A model generated the notes under the pieces. The model did no database searches and was not told where the DNA came from. It was given only the letters and a program-made list of their open reading frames with translations. Both the position numbers and the translations under genes were made by a program. 64,000 nucleotides of DNA, from contig NZ_JBLWFS010000010.1 in the NCBI RefSeq assembly GCF_048323755.1, positions 62,001 to 126,000 of the forward strand, written 5' to 3'. This DNA comes from Alkalihalobacterium sp048323755. Its GTDB lineage: Bacteria > Bacillota > Bacilli > Bacillales > Bacillaceae_F. Positions 44,706-54,212 of the stretch are shown in pieces (the stretch's first letter is position 1; each line of letters begins with the position of its first letter).

Positions 44706-45130
44706 TGGCATACGAATTAAAAACAAAAGAAAATGATAAAGATGTTACAGAATTTATTGAGAGTGTTGACAATCCAAAAAAAAGAGCGGATGCTTATCAA
44801 TTACTTGATATTTTTGCTGAAACAACAGGCTGTCCTGCGAAAATGTGGGGGACGAGTATTATTGGGTTTGGATCTTATCATTATAAATACGCTTCGGGTC
44901 ATGAAGGGGATGCACCACTCGTTGGTTTTTCACCGCGAAAAGCGAAGATTAGCTTATATATGGCAACGGGCTTTACAGAAAGAGACTATTTTCTGGAGAA
45001 GCTTGGAAAACACACGACTGGAAAAGCGTGCGTGTACATTAACAAAGTCGCAGATATCAATATAGATGTATTAAAGGAGTTCATTAATGCATCGGTTAAG
45101 TTTTTACAAGAGACGTACCCAGAACAGTAG
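44705..45130 (+). CDS. DUF1801 domain protein
   Basis: This 141-residue protein matches DUF1801: WGTSIIGFGSYHYKYASG, GFSPRKAKISLYM and a C-terminal helix. Members are small soluble proteins of unknown role, sometimes linked to iron or DNA repair in annotations without proof. It overlaps the SDR stop by one base, indicating coupled translation. Confidence 0.85.
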   Translation: MAYELKTKENDKDVTEFIESVDNPKKRADAYQLLDIFAETTGCPAKMWGTSIIGFGSYHYKYASGHEGDAPLVGFSPRKAKISLYMATGFTERDYFLEKLGKHTTGKACVYINKVADINIDVLKEFINASVKFLQETYPEQ

Positions 45131-45163
45131 CTTGTTATAAAAAAGGAAGAAGGTAGAAAAGAA

Positions 45164-45817
45164 ATGAATGGATTGATCGAAATAGAGGAACCTAGTAGAC
45201 AGGATCAAATGGAATGTGGTCCATTCACAATTGAAACAGTACAGTGCGGGAAGAAACTTACTGATATGACGGCTGTTTGTCAATTCTTTGCTGCTTATGA
45301 TGTGATGACTGGACAAGATGCACTAACCATTTTACCAACACCGACTAAAGAGGCGGAAGACATCATTATGAATGAACTGGTGCCTCATTACCAAGATGTG
45401 AAAAAGATAGTTGTTGATGAAAAACTAGTAGAAATCAATGTACGTTTTCTGAAAGAAGGATCGAAAAAAATAGTGAAACAAAGACTAGTGCAAGGGGAAT
45501 TACCGTTAGTACACGACCTATATCGTACGGAACAGTTGAATTTACCTGCTCAACCCCGAGAGTTAAAATACTATTTGATTGATAAAAAAAACGTACAAAT
45601 CATCCATACGAAAGAAGCCCAAGAGATTGGAGATTTTATAAAGAGCTCTTTTTTTGCTAGAGACGGCGTGCTTTCCTTAATACCAAGGGGCTGGAAATTA
45701 AAAGAGGATTTATTAGAAGCGGTTTCCATTAGAACATTTGCCTCTTTTGCTGACCGCATCATACTCGTCGTCGATCGTGAAGACCTTAGCGTAGTAGGGT
45801 TGGATTTATATGGATAA
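45164..45817 (+). CDS. hypothetical protein, 217 residues
   Basis: This soluble protein is preceded by AAGGAAGAAGGTAG. The stretch DQMECGPFTIETVQCGKKLTD and the middle NELVPHYQDVKKIVVDEK suggest an alpha/beta fold. I see no enzyme motif. It is probably the last gene of the SDR-DUF1801 transcript, since a terminator follows. Confidence 0.65.
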   Translation: MNGLIEIEEPSRQDQMECGPFTIETVQCGKKLTDMTAVCQFFAAYDVMTGQDALTILPTPTKEAEDIIMNELVPHYQDVKKIVVDEKLVEINVRFLKEGSKKIVKQRLVQGELPLVHDLYRTEQLNLPAQPRELKYYLIDKKNVQIIHTKEAQEIGDFIKSSFFARDGVLSLIPRGWKLKEDLLEAVSIRTFASFADRIILVVDREDLSVVGLDLYG

Positions 45818-45868
45818 TTGATCGATATCAAGGTTGTATACTACACAATAGAAGTTTAGATAAAAATA

Positions 45869-45912
45869 AAAGCAAAACGAAAGAGGTTATTTCTTCTACG
45901 CTTTGCTTTTTT
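45869..45912 (+). terminator. terminator after the SDR-DUF1801 unit
   Basis: AAAAGCAAAACG and CGCTTTGCTTTT pair, followed by T residues and then six ATTT units (45913-45936). Confidence 0.75.
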
Positions 45913-45988
45913 ATTTATTTATTTATTTATTTATTTATGTAGTTTACTAACGTGCTTGTTAGGTAATCTCTGCATAGTATAGTTTGTT

Positions 45989-46537
45989 TTATTCTTCCTC
46001 ATCCGTTGTGAATTCGGTGATGTCCATTGAAGCGGTAACGACTCCAACAATTTGAGAGTTGCTGTCTACAAGAGGTTCGGCGAACACATAATAACAATGC
46101 ACGCCATCAGATAAAGGAAAATAAATTTTTTTTCGCATTTTTTTACCTTTTCTTATGACTTCTTGTTTTAAGGCCATTAAATCCAGTGTACCTTCGTTGA
46201 TTGCCAATTCGTCATCTCGTTTACCAAGACTATTTTCTGGTTCAAAATCAGGATGTGGATTAAAAATCCAAGTATATCTTAACTCCAAATCACAATGAGC
46301 AATAATCATTGGAGAGTTTCTCAAAGCGAGCTGAAAAGGTTCACTAAACTCATTTGTAAAAAAAGCAGATGGGCTGATTCCTAATGTAGTTGCAATATTT
46401 TTAGCCACTTCAAAACTAGGATTACGACTGCCGTTTTCGATTTGTGAATAGAATGCGCGATTGATGAATGCTGATGAAGCGACTTCTTCTTGTGTTAAAC
46501 CTCTTTCTTTTCTAACATTTTTTAACCAATCTCTCAT
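45989..46537 (-). CDS. XRE-PAS transcriptional regulator
   Basis: This 182-residue regulator has an N-terminal XRE helix-turn-helix (RKERGLTQEEVASSAFINR through QIENGSRNPSF) and a C-terminal PAS-like domain (IIAHCDLELRYTWIFNPHP, VFAEPLVDSNSQIVGVV). The PAS part could bind a small ligand or sense redox. AAAGGAC precedes the ATG. It is convergent to the SDR unit. Targets are not evident. Confidence 0.8.
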   Translation of the reverse strand: MRDWLKNVRKERGLTQEEVASSAFINRAFYSQIENGSRNPSFEVAKNIATTLGISPSAFFTNEFSEPFQLALRNSPMIIAHCDLELRYTWIFNPHPDFEPENSLGKRDDELAINEGTLDLMALKQEVIRKGKKMRKKIYFPLSDGVHCYYVFAEPLVDSNSQIVGVVTASMDITEFTTDEEE

Positions 46538-46733
46538 AAATAAACTAGTCCTTTCTAAATCGCCAATATCACTGGGTGTAAGTAGGTGTATGTATTGTAG
46601 ATTATAATTATATTCGTATCAGATGTAGCAACTAGCCACTTTTAAATACGAATAGATGAAGTATGATTAATATACCAAATATACTAGATAAGTAAAGGAA
46701 GTTGCTTAGTACTAATGAATGTGGTGAGAATAA

Positions 46734-46895
46734 GTGAGAGGGATAAAAGTCATTTATAAAAACCAAATACATATTGTTTTGCATGACTATGAGAATGGGC
46801 AAATCGAGATACGAAAAGAACAAACCACTTTGTATTCAGATATACAACTAGTTAAAATAGAAGACGTTGTGTTTCTGAATGAGGAACAAGAGTGA
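46734..46895 (+). CDS. small hypothetical protein, 53 residues
   Basis: GTG at 46734 follows GGTGAG and opens a 53-codon frame ending in TGA 46893-46895. The product alternates hydrophobic and charged residues (GIKVIYKNQIHIVLHDYENG) and looks like a small beta-strand-rich protein ending in an acidic tail. The opposite-strand frame at 46632-46823 has no ribosome binding site. Family unknown. Confidence 0.5.
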   Translation: MRGIKVIYKNQIHIVLHDYENGQIEIRKEQTTLYSDIQLVKIEDVVFLNEEQE

Positions 46896-46992
46896 GGATT
46901 TTAACTGAGCCAGTGAAGATAAACACTGATAATGCTCAGTGTGGTTTTCTACACGTGATAATTTACATACAAATATGAATGTTCCTAATCCA

Positions 46993-47020
46993 AGGACTGT
47001 TATTTCAACAGTCCTTTTTG
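46993..47020 (+). terminator. Rho-independent terminator
   Basis: AAGGACTGTT and AACAGTCCTT form a perfect 10-bp stem with a five-base loop and a T run. Confidence 0.9.
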
Positions 47021-47137
47021 TATTTTTAAAATGTGTTCTTCGTAAACTGCGTTGCTATTAAGCTGCATATTAAATCATCCCAAAAGAGCTAATCATTTAT
47101 TCATCTAGTGAGCAGTTCCAAAGGGCTGCCTCAGAAT

Positions 47138-47261
47138 AAGCGTGAATCGTGGAGCGGAAGAGGGGAAAATTAGGAGAAGACGTGAACGAAACGGTGTAAA
47201 TCGTGAGTGGTAAGGGAAAAACCTAGGAGAGCCCGCAAACTAGTCGGTGCGAATGGTGAGC
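47138..47261. repeat. 53-bp repeat family, locus 2
   Basis: Two full 53-bp tandem units (47156-47208 and 47209-47261) plus the end of a third in front. They share GGGAAAA..TAGGAGA and CGGTG..AAT.GTGAG positions. Confidence 0.75.
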
Positions 47262-47435
47262 ATACTTTGAGCTTTGAGAAAGAGTCATTTAACAACTGCG
47301 CACCTCATTAGTTAAATTCTGATTAAATATAAAAATTTTAAAAGCACCAAACGAAAGTCCCTATGTATATGACTTTAGTTTCAGGAGAATATTACTTGTA
47401 CATGCAATTGTAGATACAAGTGAGGAGGGTTAAGA

Positions 47436-47927
47436 TTGAATGTCTTTCTAAAACAACAGCTGTTACTAACAGTTAGAGCCTTGTATTTTTGTATGGAAAA
47501 CCAGTGGGCAGAGATAGGAAAGGAATACGATATATCACCAGCTCAACAGCATATTTTATTTCTTCTTTCTACGAATCGAAATGAGTTAACACCTTCAAAG
47601 ATCGGTGAATTAGGCTGTTGGCATGCATCAACAGTTACAAGATTACTTAAGCGTCTTGAAAAAAGCGGATATATCCATGTGAGAACGAAAGAACATCAAG
47701 CTCGATATAAACTCGTGTCCATGACAGATAAAGGAAGGTACACTCTTGAAAACATCTTTGAAACCGTTAAGTCCATGGAGCAGTTTCCTTTTGATTTGCG
47801 ACATTTATCTGAGGATGAAGTAGTACAATTTTTAAATTACGGTAAAAAAATATTGGATGTTCATAAAGGAGAAAGCTTCATGAGGGACGTGATTAGTAAA
47901 CAATCGAAAGACCTGGATTATGCTTAA
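47436..47927 (+). CDS. MarR family regulator, Hpr/ScoC-like
   Basis: This 163-residue regulator has a winged helix with the pattern YDISPAQQHILFLL, KIGELGCWHASTVTRLLKRL and KSGYIHVRTKEHQARYKLV. The W...YD...HIL start and HxSTxxxxxxxLE recognition helix resemble Hpr/ScoC, the transition-state regulator of proteases and sporulation, although it is shorter. TTG start follows GAGGAGGG. It precedes the CBO0543-type gene by 38 bp. Confidence 0.75.
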   Translation: MNVFLKQQLLLTVRALYFCMENQWAEIGKEYDISPAQQHILFLLSTNRNELTPSKIGELGCWHASTVTRLLKRLEKSGYIHVRTKEHQARYKLVSMTDKGRYTLENIFETVKSMEQFPFDLRHLSEDEVVQFLNYGKKILDVHKGESFMRDVISKQSKDLDYA

Positions 47928-47965
47928 CCTATAAATCTCCCCCTATAAACACAGGAGGTGAAATT

Positions 47966-48484
47966 ATGTCAAAAGATAAAGGAATTTTACTGTTGTCTTG
48001 GGTAGTTACAATTGTTTTTTTAGTTTTGAATGTACCAAGAAACAGAGTCAAACATGCAATTCTCGCTTTTCTCTATAAACAAATGGTAACGTGGCTGTTT
48101 GGTTTGCTCGTTGTTGAAAAAGGACTAATTAAATATCCTGTAAGGTTTTTTAAGAAAGCGAATAAAACGAGTTTTTCATTTGAATATTTTATATATCCTG
48201 CATTATGTGCCATATTTAATATGAATTATCCAGAACATAAAAATAGGTTACTGAAATTTTTTTATATTATGTTCCATTCAGGAGTAGTTACTTTTGTTGA
48301 GTATTTAATTGAAAGGAACACAAGATTAATTACATATGTTAAATGGAAGTGGTACTGGAGTTTTGTTACAATGTCGCTCACTTATTACTCCTCAAGGTTA
48401 TTTTATCGTTGGTATTTTATAGATGAATTTTCCAGGGGTAACGTCAATTCCTTGAACGTCCCAACTGGGGAAAATTTTAGTTGA
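47966..48484 (+). CDS. CBO0543-family membrane protein
   Basis: This 172-residue protein has four to five hydrophobic segments, with the early NVPRNRVKHAILAFLYKQ and the YPALCAIFNMNYPE region characteristic of the CBO0543 family found in spore formers. AGGAGGTG precedes ATG. Function unknown. It may be co-transcribed with the MarR-type regulator. Confidence 0.75.
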   Translation: MSKDKGILLLSWVVTIVFLVLNVPRNRVKHAILAFLYKQMVTWLFGLLVVEKGLIKYPVRFFKKANKTSFSFEYFIYPALCAIFNMNYPEHKNRLLKFFYIMFHSGVVTFVEYLIERNTRLITYVKWKWYWSFVTMSLTYYSSRLFYRWYFIDEFSRGNVNSLNVPTGENFS

Positions 48485-48572
48485 GTTTCTGTTACCATGA
48501 TAGAAGTAATAAAAATGGTGGATAATTAAATTAGATGCTGTAAACAAATTGATCTCAAGAAGGAGGACAACA

Positions 48573-48695
48573 ATGGCTAAAAAGAAACGAGGTCGTAACG
48601 AGGCAGAAATTACAAATAACGCAAGTGATGCCGAGTTTGGAATAGAGTATATAGAGAGTAAGAAAAGTAAAGTCAAAAAAGACAAGAAAAAATGA
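48573..48695 (+). CDS. small basic protein, 40 residues
   Basis: ATG 48573 lies six bases after AGAAGGAGGAC and opens a 40-codon frame ending at TGA 48693-48695. The product is MAKKKRGRN... with a lysine-rich end (KKSKVKKDKKK), and its composition recalls small acid-soluble or spore-core proteins, but I cannot name a family. A hairpin follows at 48713-48746. Confidence 0.6.
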   Translation: MAKKKRGRNEAEITNNASDAEFGIEYIESKKSKVKKDKKK

Positions 48696-48712
48696 ATAAC
48701 AAGACAAGACCG

Positions 48713-48746
48713 GATGGATAGCCTAAATTAAAAGAGGTTATCCATC
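48713..48746 (+). terminator. hairpin, probable terminator
   Basis: GATGGATAGCCT and AGGTTATCCATC pair with one mismatch, followed by a short T-rich stretch. Confidence 0.6.
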
Positions 48747-48847
48747 TTTATGTTAAAAGTTAAATATACGTAAAAATTGTAGAATTTAGAGGGGTTTTGA
48801 TGATAAAACAAGAATAGTAAGGCTGATAGCAATCAAAAGTCGCCCAA

Positions 48848-49105
48848 TTGCAAATGATGAATGAGGTTTTCGAAAGTGACGATCTGATGATCTATCTCAT
48901 TTACCATTCAATTTCTCCTGAAACATTAGTAAGGGTTTTGTCTTCCATACAAGATATGAAAAAGGGTGAAGTGACGGTTACATCTTTACCGTGGAAAAGC
49001 ACGGTTCAAGTCAGTTATGAAAGCAGCAATGAAACGGGAGTTAGGACATTTACTTACGGTCGTTTCAATGAAGGCTGGAAATTAGATGGGATGTTTAAGA
49101 AGTAG
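48848..49105 (+). CDS. hypothetical protein, about 85 residues
   Basis: This frame begins with TTG 48848 or ATG 48854/48857; none has a clear ribosome binding site, so the exact start and even expression are uncertain. The protein reads plausibly (SISPETLVRVLSSIQDM, ESSNETGVRTFTYGRFNEGW), with a helix followed by strands. No family recognised. Confidence 0.45.
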   Translation: MQMMNEVFESDDLMIYLIYHSISPETLVRVLSSIQDMKKGEVTVTSLPWKSTVQVSYESSNETGVRTFTYGRFNEGWKLDGMFKK

Positions 49106-49209
49106 TTGGATTTAGTCAATAATTATTTAAAGGTGTGTTTCACTACTGAGATTAAGATGAAACCATCATCTTTTTCATTCGTATGAATAGTTGAGAGGAG
49201 TTGAGCGAG

Positions 49210-49455
49210 TTGCGTTTTATTAGACTATTATTCTCAAAATATAAGTATTTGTTATATACAGCATTCGGCAATGAAGCTTATATAAAGATAGCCAGTCGTT
49301 TAAAAACAGCTGGAATTAAGTTTCAAACGGAAATTGTCAGAAACCCTAATACGTATCAAGCGATTGGTCACAATGACAAGGCTTACTACGATATTTATGT
49401 GAAAGAAGAAGATAAACATAAAGCACATGAAGTCATCCATAAGCGTTTTGAGTAA
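49210..49455 (+). CDS. small hypothetical protein, DUF2007-like resemblance
   Basis: This is a protein of about 81 residues. GAGAGGAG ends nine bases before TTG 49210, which I take as the start; an in-frame TTG 49201 touches that site. The second half (YYDIYVKEEDKHKAHEVIHKRF) resembles the alpha/beta unit of putative signal-transducing DUF2007 proteins. Function unknown. Confidence 0.6.
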   Translation: MRFIRLLFSKYKYLLYTAFGNEAYIKIASRLKTAGIKFQTEIVRNPNTYQAIGHNDKAYYDIYVKEEDKHKAHEVIHKRFE

Positions 49456-49542
49456 GAGGTATTTAATTAATGTAAAAGGAAATGGGGAAGCAGCCGGCAG
49501 CAATTACATCCTATCGTTCGAATAATCTCAGGAGGCCCCGAT

Positions 49543-49911
49543 GTGAAACGATTTTTAATAGTCAGTACGACCGTACTCGTACTTCTAATTAGCTTTATTG
49601 GATTAAGATTTGGAAGTGCGTTATTCCAAGAAGAACGTCCGTTACTAATGCTTTATACCGTGATGAAACTTGAATTCTCGGATCATGATTTTGAACTAAT
49701 TAGTGATACTAGCACATCAAAAAGATATATATCCAAGACAAGAGTATCATCAGAAGAGATCTTTCACATCTATATGAGTGAACGAGGCTGGAATTTTAAA
49801 GAACAAATGGGTTCTGGTTTTATTTTTGAAAAAGATGGAATGGTGAGGGTTGTAACGACGAGGATGTATACAAGGCATTATTTCATCTGGTCAGTGCCAA
49901 ACGAAATTTAA
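49543..49911 (+). CDS. membrane-anchored hypothetical protein
   Basis: This 122-residue protein has one N-terminal hydrophobic helix (residues 4-21) and an extracytoplasmic alpha/beta domain. GTG 49543 follows AGGAGG. No lipobox. I recognise no family. Confidence 0.6.
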   Translation: MKRFLIVSTTVLVLLISFIGLRFGSALFQEERPLLMLYTVMKLEFSDHDFELISDTSTSKRYISKTRVSSEEIFHIYMSERGWNFKEQMGSGFIFEKDGMVRVVTTRMYTRHYFIWSVPNEI

Positions 49912-49929
49912 GAGGCAATCCTCTAACAA

Positions 49930-49958
49930 AAAGAGCTTTCCCAATAGAGAAAGCCTCT
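49930..49958 (-). terminator. terminator shared by convergent genes
   Basis: AGAGCTTTC and GAAAGCCTCT pair; on the minus strand the T run suits the catalase gene. Confidence 0.75.
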
Positions 49959-49969
49959 AATAAAAGTAT

Positions 49970-52027
49970 CTAACGCCTATCCCAGAAACGGCGGGTAGCG
50001 ATGGCCGTAACAAAATCTCTACCAAAATCAGGGTTGCTCGCAGCAAATACGACTCCAGCCAAATTATTTCCTTCTGATGGGTGGATATAGGATTGGCCTG
50101 TCGTGGCTACACCAATGGGCTTATAGCGACTATATGCGCCATTAATAAACTCAGTGACATTACTATCGAATATTGCTTGATTGTCAGTACGCCCACCAAC
50201 AACATAAAGTGAATCATATAAAACATTATAAGTGCTGACAAAGATTTCGTCGACTTTTATTTTAGTGCCGTCTGTCCCTGTGACATAGCCGAGTTTTTCA
50301 CTAATAAATTCAATAAATACCCCATGTTGCTGTAGTGTCTCAATTGCACTCCGTACTTCAGGTCCGTCAAATCCGTTCCCGATTAGAACACCTATTTTTA
50401 AGGTGTTTGGGTAATGTGGTGTATTTGCTTGACTAACAGCTGGTGAGGAAGAGGTGACTGGTACATGCTCTCCAACTGGAGGGTTTGCTCCCACATTGTC
50501 AGCAATGGTTGTTGCCATATCCTTATCTACATTGACGAACATATCAACTACTTGCTGGCGAACAGACTCGTTTTTTACTTTCGCGAGTTCAAAGCTAAAT
50601 GCTTCAATGATGTGTTGTTTCTCGACAGTCGACATACTGTTCCAAAACAACCTGGCATGGGAGAAGAAATCTTTGAATGACTCACTGCTGGCTTTCACTT
50701 TATAACCTTCCACTCTGTCTGGATAGTCAAAATATCCACCTTCTTCTGGCGGTGTAGGGCCTGGCGTATTACCGGCCAATGAATTGCGAATATAATTCAC
50801 TTGATCGACATCAATTCGATGCCTACTAAAGCTATCGCGCTGGTTATTATGGAATGGACAAATGGATCGATTAATCGGTAAGTCTGGGTAATTGGAGCCA
50901 CCTAGTCGATGTTGTTGCGTAATTTTATAGGTGAACGTTCTTCCTTGTAAAATTGGATCATCCGTAAAGGTGATTCCTGGAAGAAGATTCGTTACATCAA
51001 AGGCTACTTGTTCCGTTTCCGCAAAGAAATTATCGACATTTTTATTTAATGTCATTTTCCCAACGATTTCTACAGGTATTAATTCTTCTGGCCATATCTT
51101 CGTAGGATCTAACACGTCAAAGTCAAACTGAAACTCATCCTCTTCATCAATTAGCTGCACACCTAGCTCATATTCAGGAAAAGCCCCTTTTTCAATCGCA
51201 TCCCACAAATCTCGTCTGTGGTAATCTGGATCTAACCCGCCAATCATTAGTGATTCTTCATTTAAGAAAGAATGAACTCCAAGTACAGGCTTCCAATGAA
51301 ATCTTACAAAGGTTGCTTTCCCGTGTTCATTGACAAATCGGAAGGTGTTGATAGCGAACCCTTCCATCATTCGGTAACTTCTTGGAACGGCTCGATCTGA
51401 CATGGCCCACATGACAAAATGCGCTGATTCCGGATTATTGGCGACAAAATCCCAAAAGTTATCATGAGCAGCAGAGGCAGTCGGCATATCATTATGCGGT
51501 TCAGGTTTCAACGCGTGTTGTGAATCGACGAACTTAAAGGCATCGAAAAGTACAAATATAGGAAATTGGAGCCCTAATATATCGTAATTTCCTTCTTCTG
51601 TATAAAATTTCACGGCAAAACCACGTACATCTCGGGCTGTATCCATTGAACCTTTTCCGCCTTGAACGGTTGAAAAGCGAGCGAAAACAGGCGTCGTTGT
51701 TCCTGGTTCTTGGAGAAAGCCAGCGATCGTATACTTTTTCATCGACTTATATAACTCGAATTCCCCATGTGCGCCGTAACCCCTAGCATGAACGACCCTT
51801 TCTGGGATTCGCTCAGTGTCAAAGTGCATCTGTTTTTGAAAAAAGTGAAAGTCTTGCATAAGTACAGGACCACGATCTCCCGCTTTCAGGGTCGACTCGT
51901 TATTTGCGACCTTTAGTCCCTCGTTTGTCGTCATTCTATTCCCCGTATTTTGGATACGGTGTGCTTCTAGCTGTTCTTGTTTGCTGTTTCCATCCACTTT
52001 CTTGTTGTCTTTTGATGACTGATCCAT
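49970..52027 (-). CDS. katE: large-subunit (clade 2) catalase KatE
   Basis: This 685-residue haem catalase breaks down hydrogen peroxide. Its length and the C-terminal glutamine-amidotransferase-like domain (about residues 530-685, with VLIGNGFDGPEVRSA) place it in the large-subunit HPII/KatE group. The catalytic histidine is His80 in RVVHARGYGAHGEF; FARFSTVQGGKGSMDTARD follows. B. subtilis KatE is of almost the same length and is SigB-controlled; I could not find a convincing SigB promoter here. Confidence 0.95.
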   Translation of the reverse strand: MDQSSKDNKKVDGNSKQEQLEAHRIQNTGNRMTTNEGLKVANNESTLKAGDRGPVLMQDFHFFQKQMHFDTERIPERVVHARGYGAHGEFELYKSMKKYTIAGFLQEPGTTTPVFARFSTVQGGKGSMDTARDVRGFAVKFYTEEGNYDILGLQFPIFVLFDAFKFVDSQHALKPEPHNDMPTASAAHDNFWDFVANNPESAHFVMWAMSDRAVPRSYRMMEGFAINTFRFVNEHGKATFVRFHWKPVLGVHSFLNEESLMIGGLDPDYHRRDLWDAIEKGAFPEYELGVQLIDEEDEFQFDFDVLDPTKIWPEELIPVEIVGKMTLNKNVDNFFAETEQVAFDVTNLLPGITFTDDPILQGRTFTYKITQQHRLGGSNYPDLPINRSICPFHNNQRDSFSRHRIDVDQVNYIRNSLAGNTPGPTPPEEGGYFDYPDRVEGYKVKASSESFKDFFSHARLFWNSMSTVEKQHIIEAFSFELAKVKNESVRQQVVDMFVNVDKDMATTIADNVGANPPVGEHVPVTSSSPAVSQANTPHYPNTLKIGVLIGNGFDGPEVRSAIETLQQHGVFIEFISEKLGYVTGTDGTKIKVDEIFVSTYNVLYDSLYVVGGRTDNQAIFDSNVTEFINGAYSRYKPIGVATTGQSYIHPSEGNNLAGVVFAASNPDFGRDFVTAIATRRFWDRR

Positions 52028-52303
52028 GAATTCACCTGCCTCGGAAATTTATTAACCGATCTATATGTATGATTTTTCTATGGGTTTAGACCGATTTATG
52101 AAATTCTTCATTGTCTAGATTAGCAATATTTATTAGAAAACAACTCTGAGTATCAGCTATACAGTGTATTATATTGATAGGTATAACAAGACATGAAAGG
52201 TGAAAAGCAAGGTTCAACCAAGAAAAGTTCATTCATATACTTAAAACAGAAATTCTAGAAAAAAGACAGTGAAGTAATCTGTAAATCGAAGGGAGGGTGA
52301 GAT

Positions 52304-52891
52304 ATGACAACGATAGGTCTCATTAGGCACGGGATTACGGAATGGAATGTACGCGGTCTCGTGCAAGGAGTATCCGATATCCCTTTAAATGAAATCGGGA
52401 GGAAACAAGCATTGGATGTAGCTAATCGACTCGTACAAGAAGAAGTGTGGGACATCCTTATTACAAGTGATCTATCAAGGGCGGTTGAAACGGGAAAAAT
52501 TATTCAATCGAAACTCAACATACCAATGAGTTTGACGGACTCACGAATTCGCGAAATTAATTGTGGACAAATCGAAGGAACGAACGAAGAAATACGTGTA
52601 GCGAAGTGGGGGGGAAATTGGCGGGAACTTGATCTTGGAATCGAAAAGTTTGAGGATGTAGGTAAACGAGGCGTTTCCTTCCTAGAAGATGTAGTAAAGA
52701 CCTATAGTGGAAAACGGGTACTGGTGGTCAGTCACGGGACATTCATAGGATTAACCCTAAAAAAAATCCTTCCAGATAAATTCCGAAAGACGATGATTGA
52801 TAATACTTCTCTGACTATTTTAAAAAACATGGATAATACATGGGATTGTGAGCTATATAACTGCACAAAACATTTGAAATATGAGATATAG
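52304..52891 (+). CDS. histidine phosphatase (phosphoglycerate-mutase-like)
   Basis: This 195-residue protein has the RHG phosphate-binding motif LIRHGITEWN (His9) and the second histidine in VVSHGTFIG. The internal ITSDLSRAVETGKII is typical. It likely acts as a broad phosphatase (PhoE/YhfR-like), not as a mutase. AGGGAGGGTGAG precedes the ATG. Confidence 0.9.
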   Translation: MTTIGLIRHGITEWNVRGLVQGVSDIPLNEIGRKQALDVANRLVQEEVWDILITSDLSRAVETGKIIQSKLNIPMSLTDSRIREINCGQIEGTNEEIRVAKWGGNWRELDLGIEKFEDVGKRGVSFLEDVVKTYSGKRVLVVSHGTFIGLTLKKILPDKFRKTMIDNTSLTILKNMDNTWDCELYNCTKHLKYEI

Positions 52892-52941
52892 ATAATTAGT
52901 AAAATAGTTGCACAAACTATTCGTACGGAGGTGAGGTACAT

Positions 52942-53088
52942 ATGGAAGGTAAGCCAAATCATTATGACGGAAGTTTTCATAAAAGTGAAAATTCATTAGA
53001 CCAATCGAACAATGAGGTGTTTAAATTAACGGATGAAATGAGCGGGAGTATCAGTGGAAATCCTTTTTCAGGCGGGGATCAGGAGTAA
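52942..53088 (+). CDS. small hypothetical protein, 48 residues
   Basis: ATG 52942 follows GGAGGTGAGG by six bases and opens a 48-codon frame ending with TAA 53086-53088. The product is acidic and polar, rich in Ser, Gly and Asn, with no hydrophobic segment (MEGKPNHYDGSFHKSENS). The strong ribosome binding site is the main support. Possibly spore-associated by composition; unknown. Confidence 0.5.
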   Translation: MEGKPNHYDGSFHKSENSLDQSNNEVFKLTDEMSGSISGNPFSGGDQE

Positions 53089-53266
53089 TGGTTGGTGGAA
53101 AGGTTGTCTTTAATAAAAAGGCGCCTTTTTTTATTGGGCCAAAATTTCAATAGTACGAAAAAGGAAGTCAAATAAGTTGAACTAATTTTTAGGATCACTT
53201 ACATAAATGATCTCTTTTTGCAGAACCTAAACTGTAAACATTATAGGAAAAGAAAGGATACATATA

Positions 53267-53902
53267 ATGACTAAAGTATTGTACATCACAGCACACCCTC
53301 ATGATGATACACAATCTTATAGTATGGCAGTTGGGAAGGCTTTTATCGATACTTACAAAGAAGTTAATTCCGATCATGATATTATTCATGTAGATCTTTA
53401 CCAAGAAGATATTCCTCACATTGATGTCGATGTTTTTAGCGGCTGGGGGAAACTTCGGTCAGGTCAAGGGTTTGAAGAACTGTCAGCAGAAGAAAAAGCG
53501 AAAGTAGGAAGATTATCAGAATTATGTGAACAGTTTATATCAGCTGATAAATATATCTTTGTCACACCATTATGGAACTTCTCGTTTCCACCAGTTATGA
53601 AAGCCTATATGGATTCAGTAGCTGTTGCAGGTAAAACTTTTAAATATACCGAAAAGGGCCCGATTGGTCTTTTAACAGATAAAAAAGCGTTACATATTCA
53701 AGCGCGCGGCGGCGTGTATTCTGAAGGGCCTGCAGCTGCAATGGAAATGGGTCACCGCTATTTAGACATTATGATGCAATTTTTTGGAGTGCCTTCATTT
53801 GAAGGGTTATTTGTAGAAGGCCATAATGCAATGCCGGATAAAGCACAAGAAATTAAAGAAAATGCCATTGCAAGAGCAAAAGACTTGGCTCAAACGTTTT
53901 AA
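53267..53902 (+). CDS. azoR: FMN-dependent NADH-azoreductase
   Basis: This 211-residue flavodoxin-like quinone/azo reductase shows the AzoR motifs YITAHPHDD at the N-terminus, VTPLWNFSFPPVMKAYMD for flavin binding, and LHIQARGGVYSEGP. It reduces quinones and azo compounds with NADH and protects from electrophile stress. GAAAGGAT precedes the ATG; a terminator follows at 53967. Confidence 0.93.
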   Translation: MTKVLYITAHPHDDTQSYSMAVGKAFIDTYKEVNSDHDIIHVDLYQEDIPHIDVDVFSGWGKLRSGQGFEELSAEEKAKVGRLSELCEQFISADKYIFVTPLWNFSFPPVMKAYMDSVAVAGKTFKYTEKGPIGLLTDKKALHIQARGGVYSEGPAAAMEMGHRYLDIMMQFFGVPSFEGLFVEGHNAMPDKAQEIKENAIARAKDLAQTF

Positions 53903-53966
53903 TACGAGAAGAGTCAGCGATATTGTAAGTAGTTCCAGTTAACAAAAATAAATCACAGCTGAGGTA

Positions 53967-54000
53967 GAGGTGGAGACGCTTAGGGTTTCCATCTCTTTTT
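53967..54000 (+). terminator. azoR terminator
   Basis: GAGGTGGA and TCCATCTC form a stem with one G-U type pair, followed by TTTTT. Confidence 0.8.
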
Positions 54001-54212
54001 GTATTGAGGTGCAGTATTCGTTCTACTCTAATATGCAATTGTGTCTCGCTATCTTAATTAATCCCGTAATCTGTGAAATCCGTCATAGTCTTTTTTTCTC
54101 AAATACATTAAAATTATCTATAAAATTAGGTTTAACTTTTTTGGGGAAGGGTAAATAATATTGTTATTTGGAATTTTATAGTTACATATTACTAGTTTTG
54201 GGGGAGATTACG

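Larger units (their letters stand above)
46897..47435. other. 539-bp repeat-bearing intergenic region
   Basis: It contains a terminator hairpin at 46993-47020 and the 53-bp repeats at 47138-47261. No gene is supported. Confidence 0.6.

Noticed and set aside
45913..45936. Six ATTT units as a phase-variation tract
   Set aside because: They lie after a terminator between convergent genes, not in a promoter or coding region.
46632..46823. A minus-strand 63-codon frame
   Set aside because: It lies opposite the small plus-strand gene at 46734 and shows no ribosome binding site.
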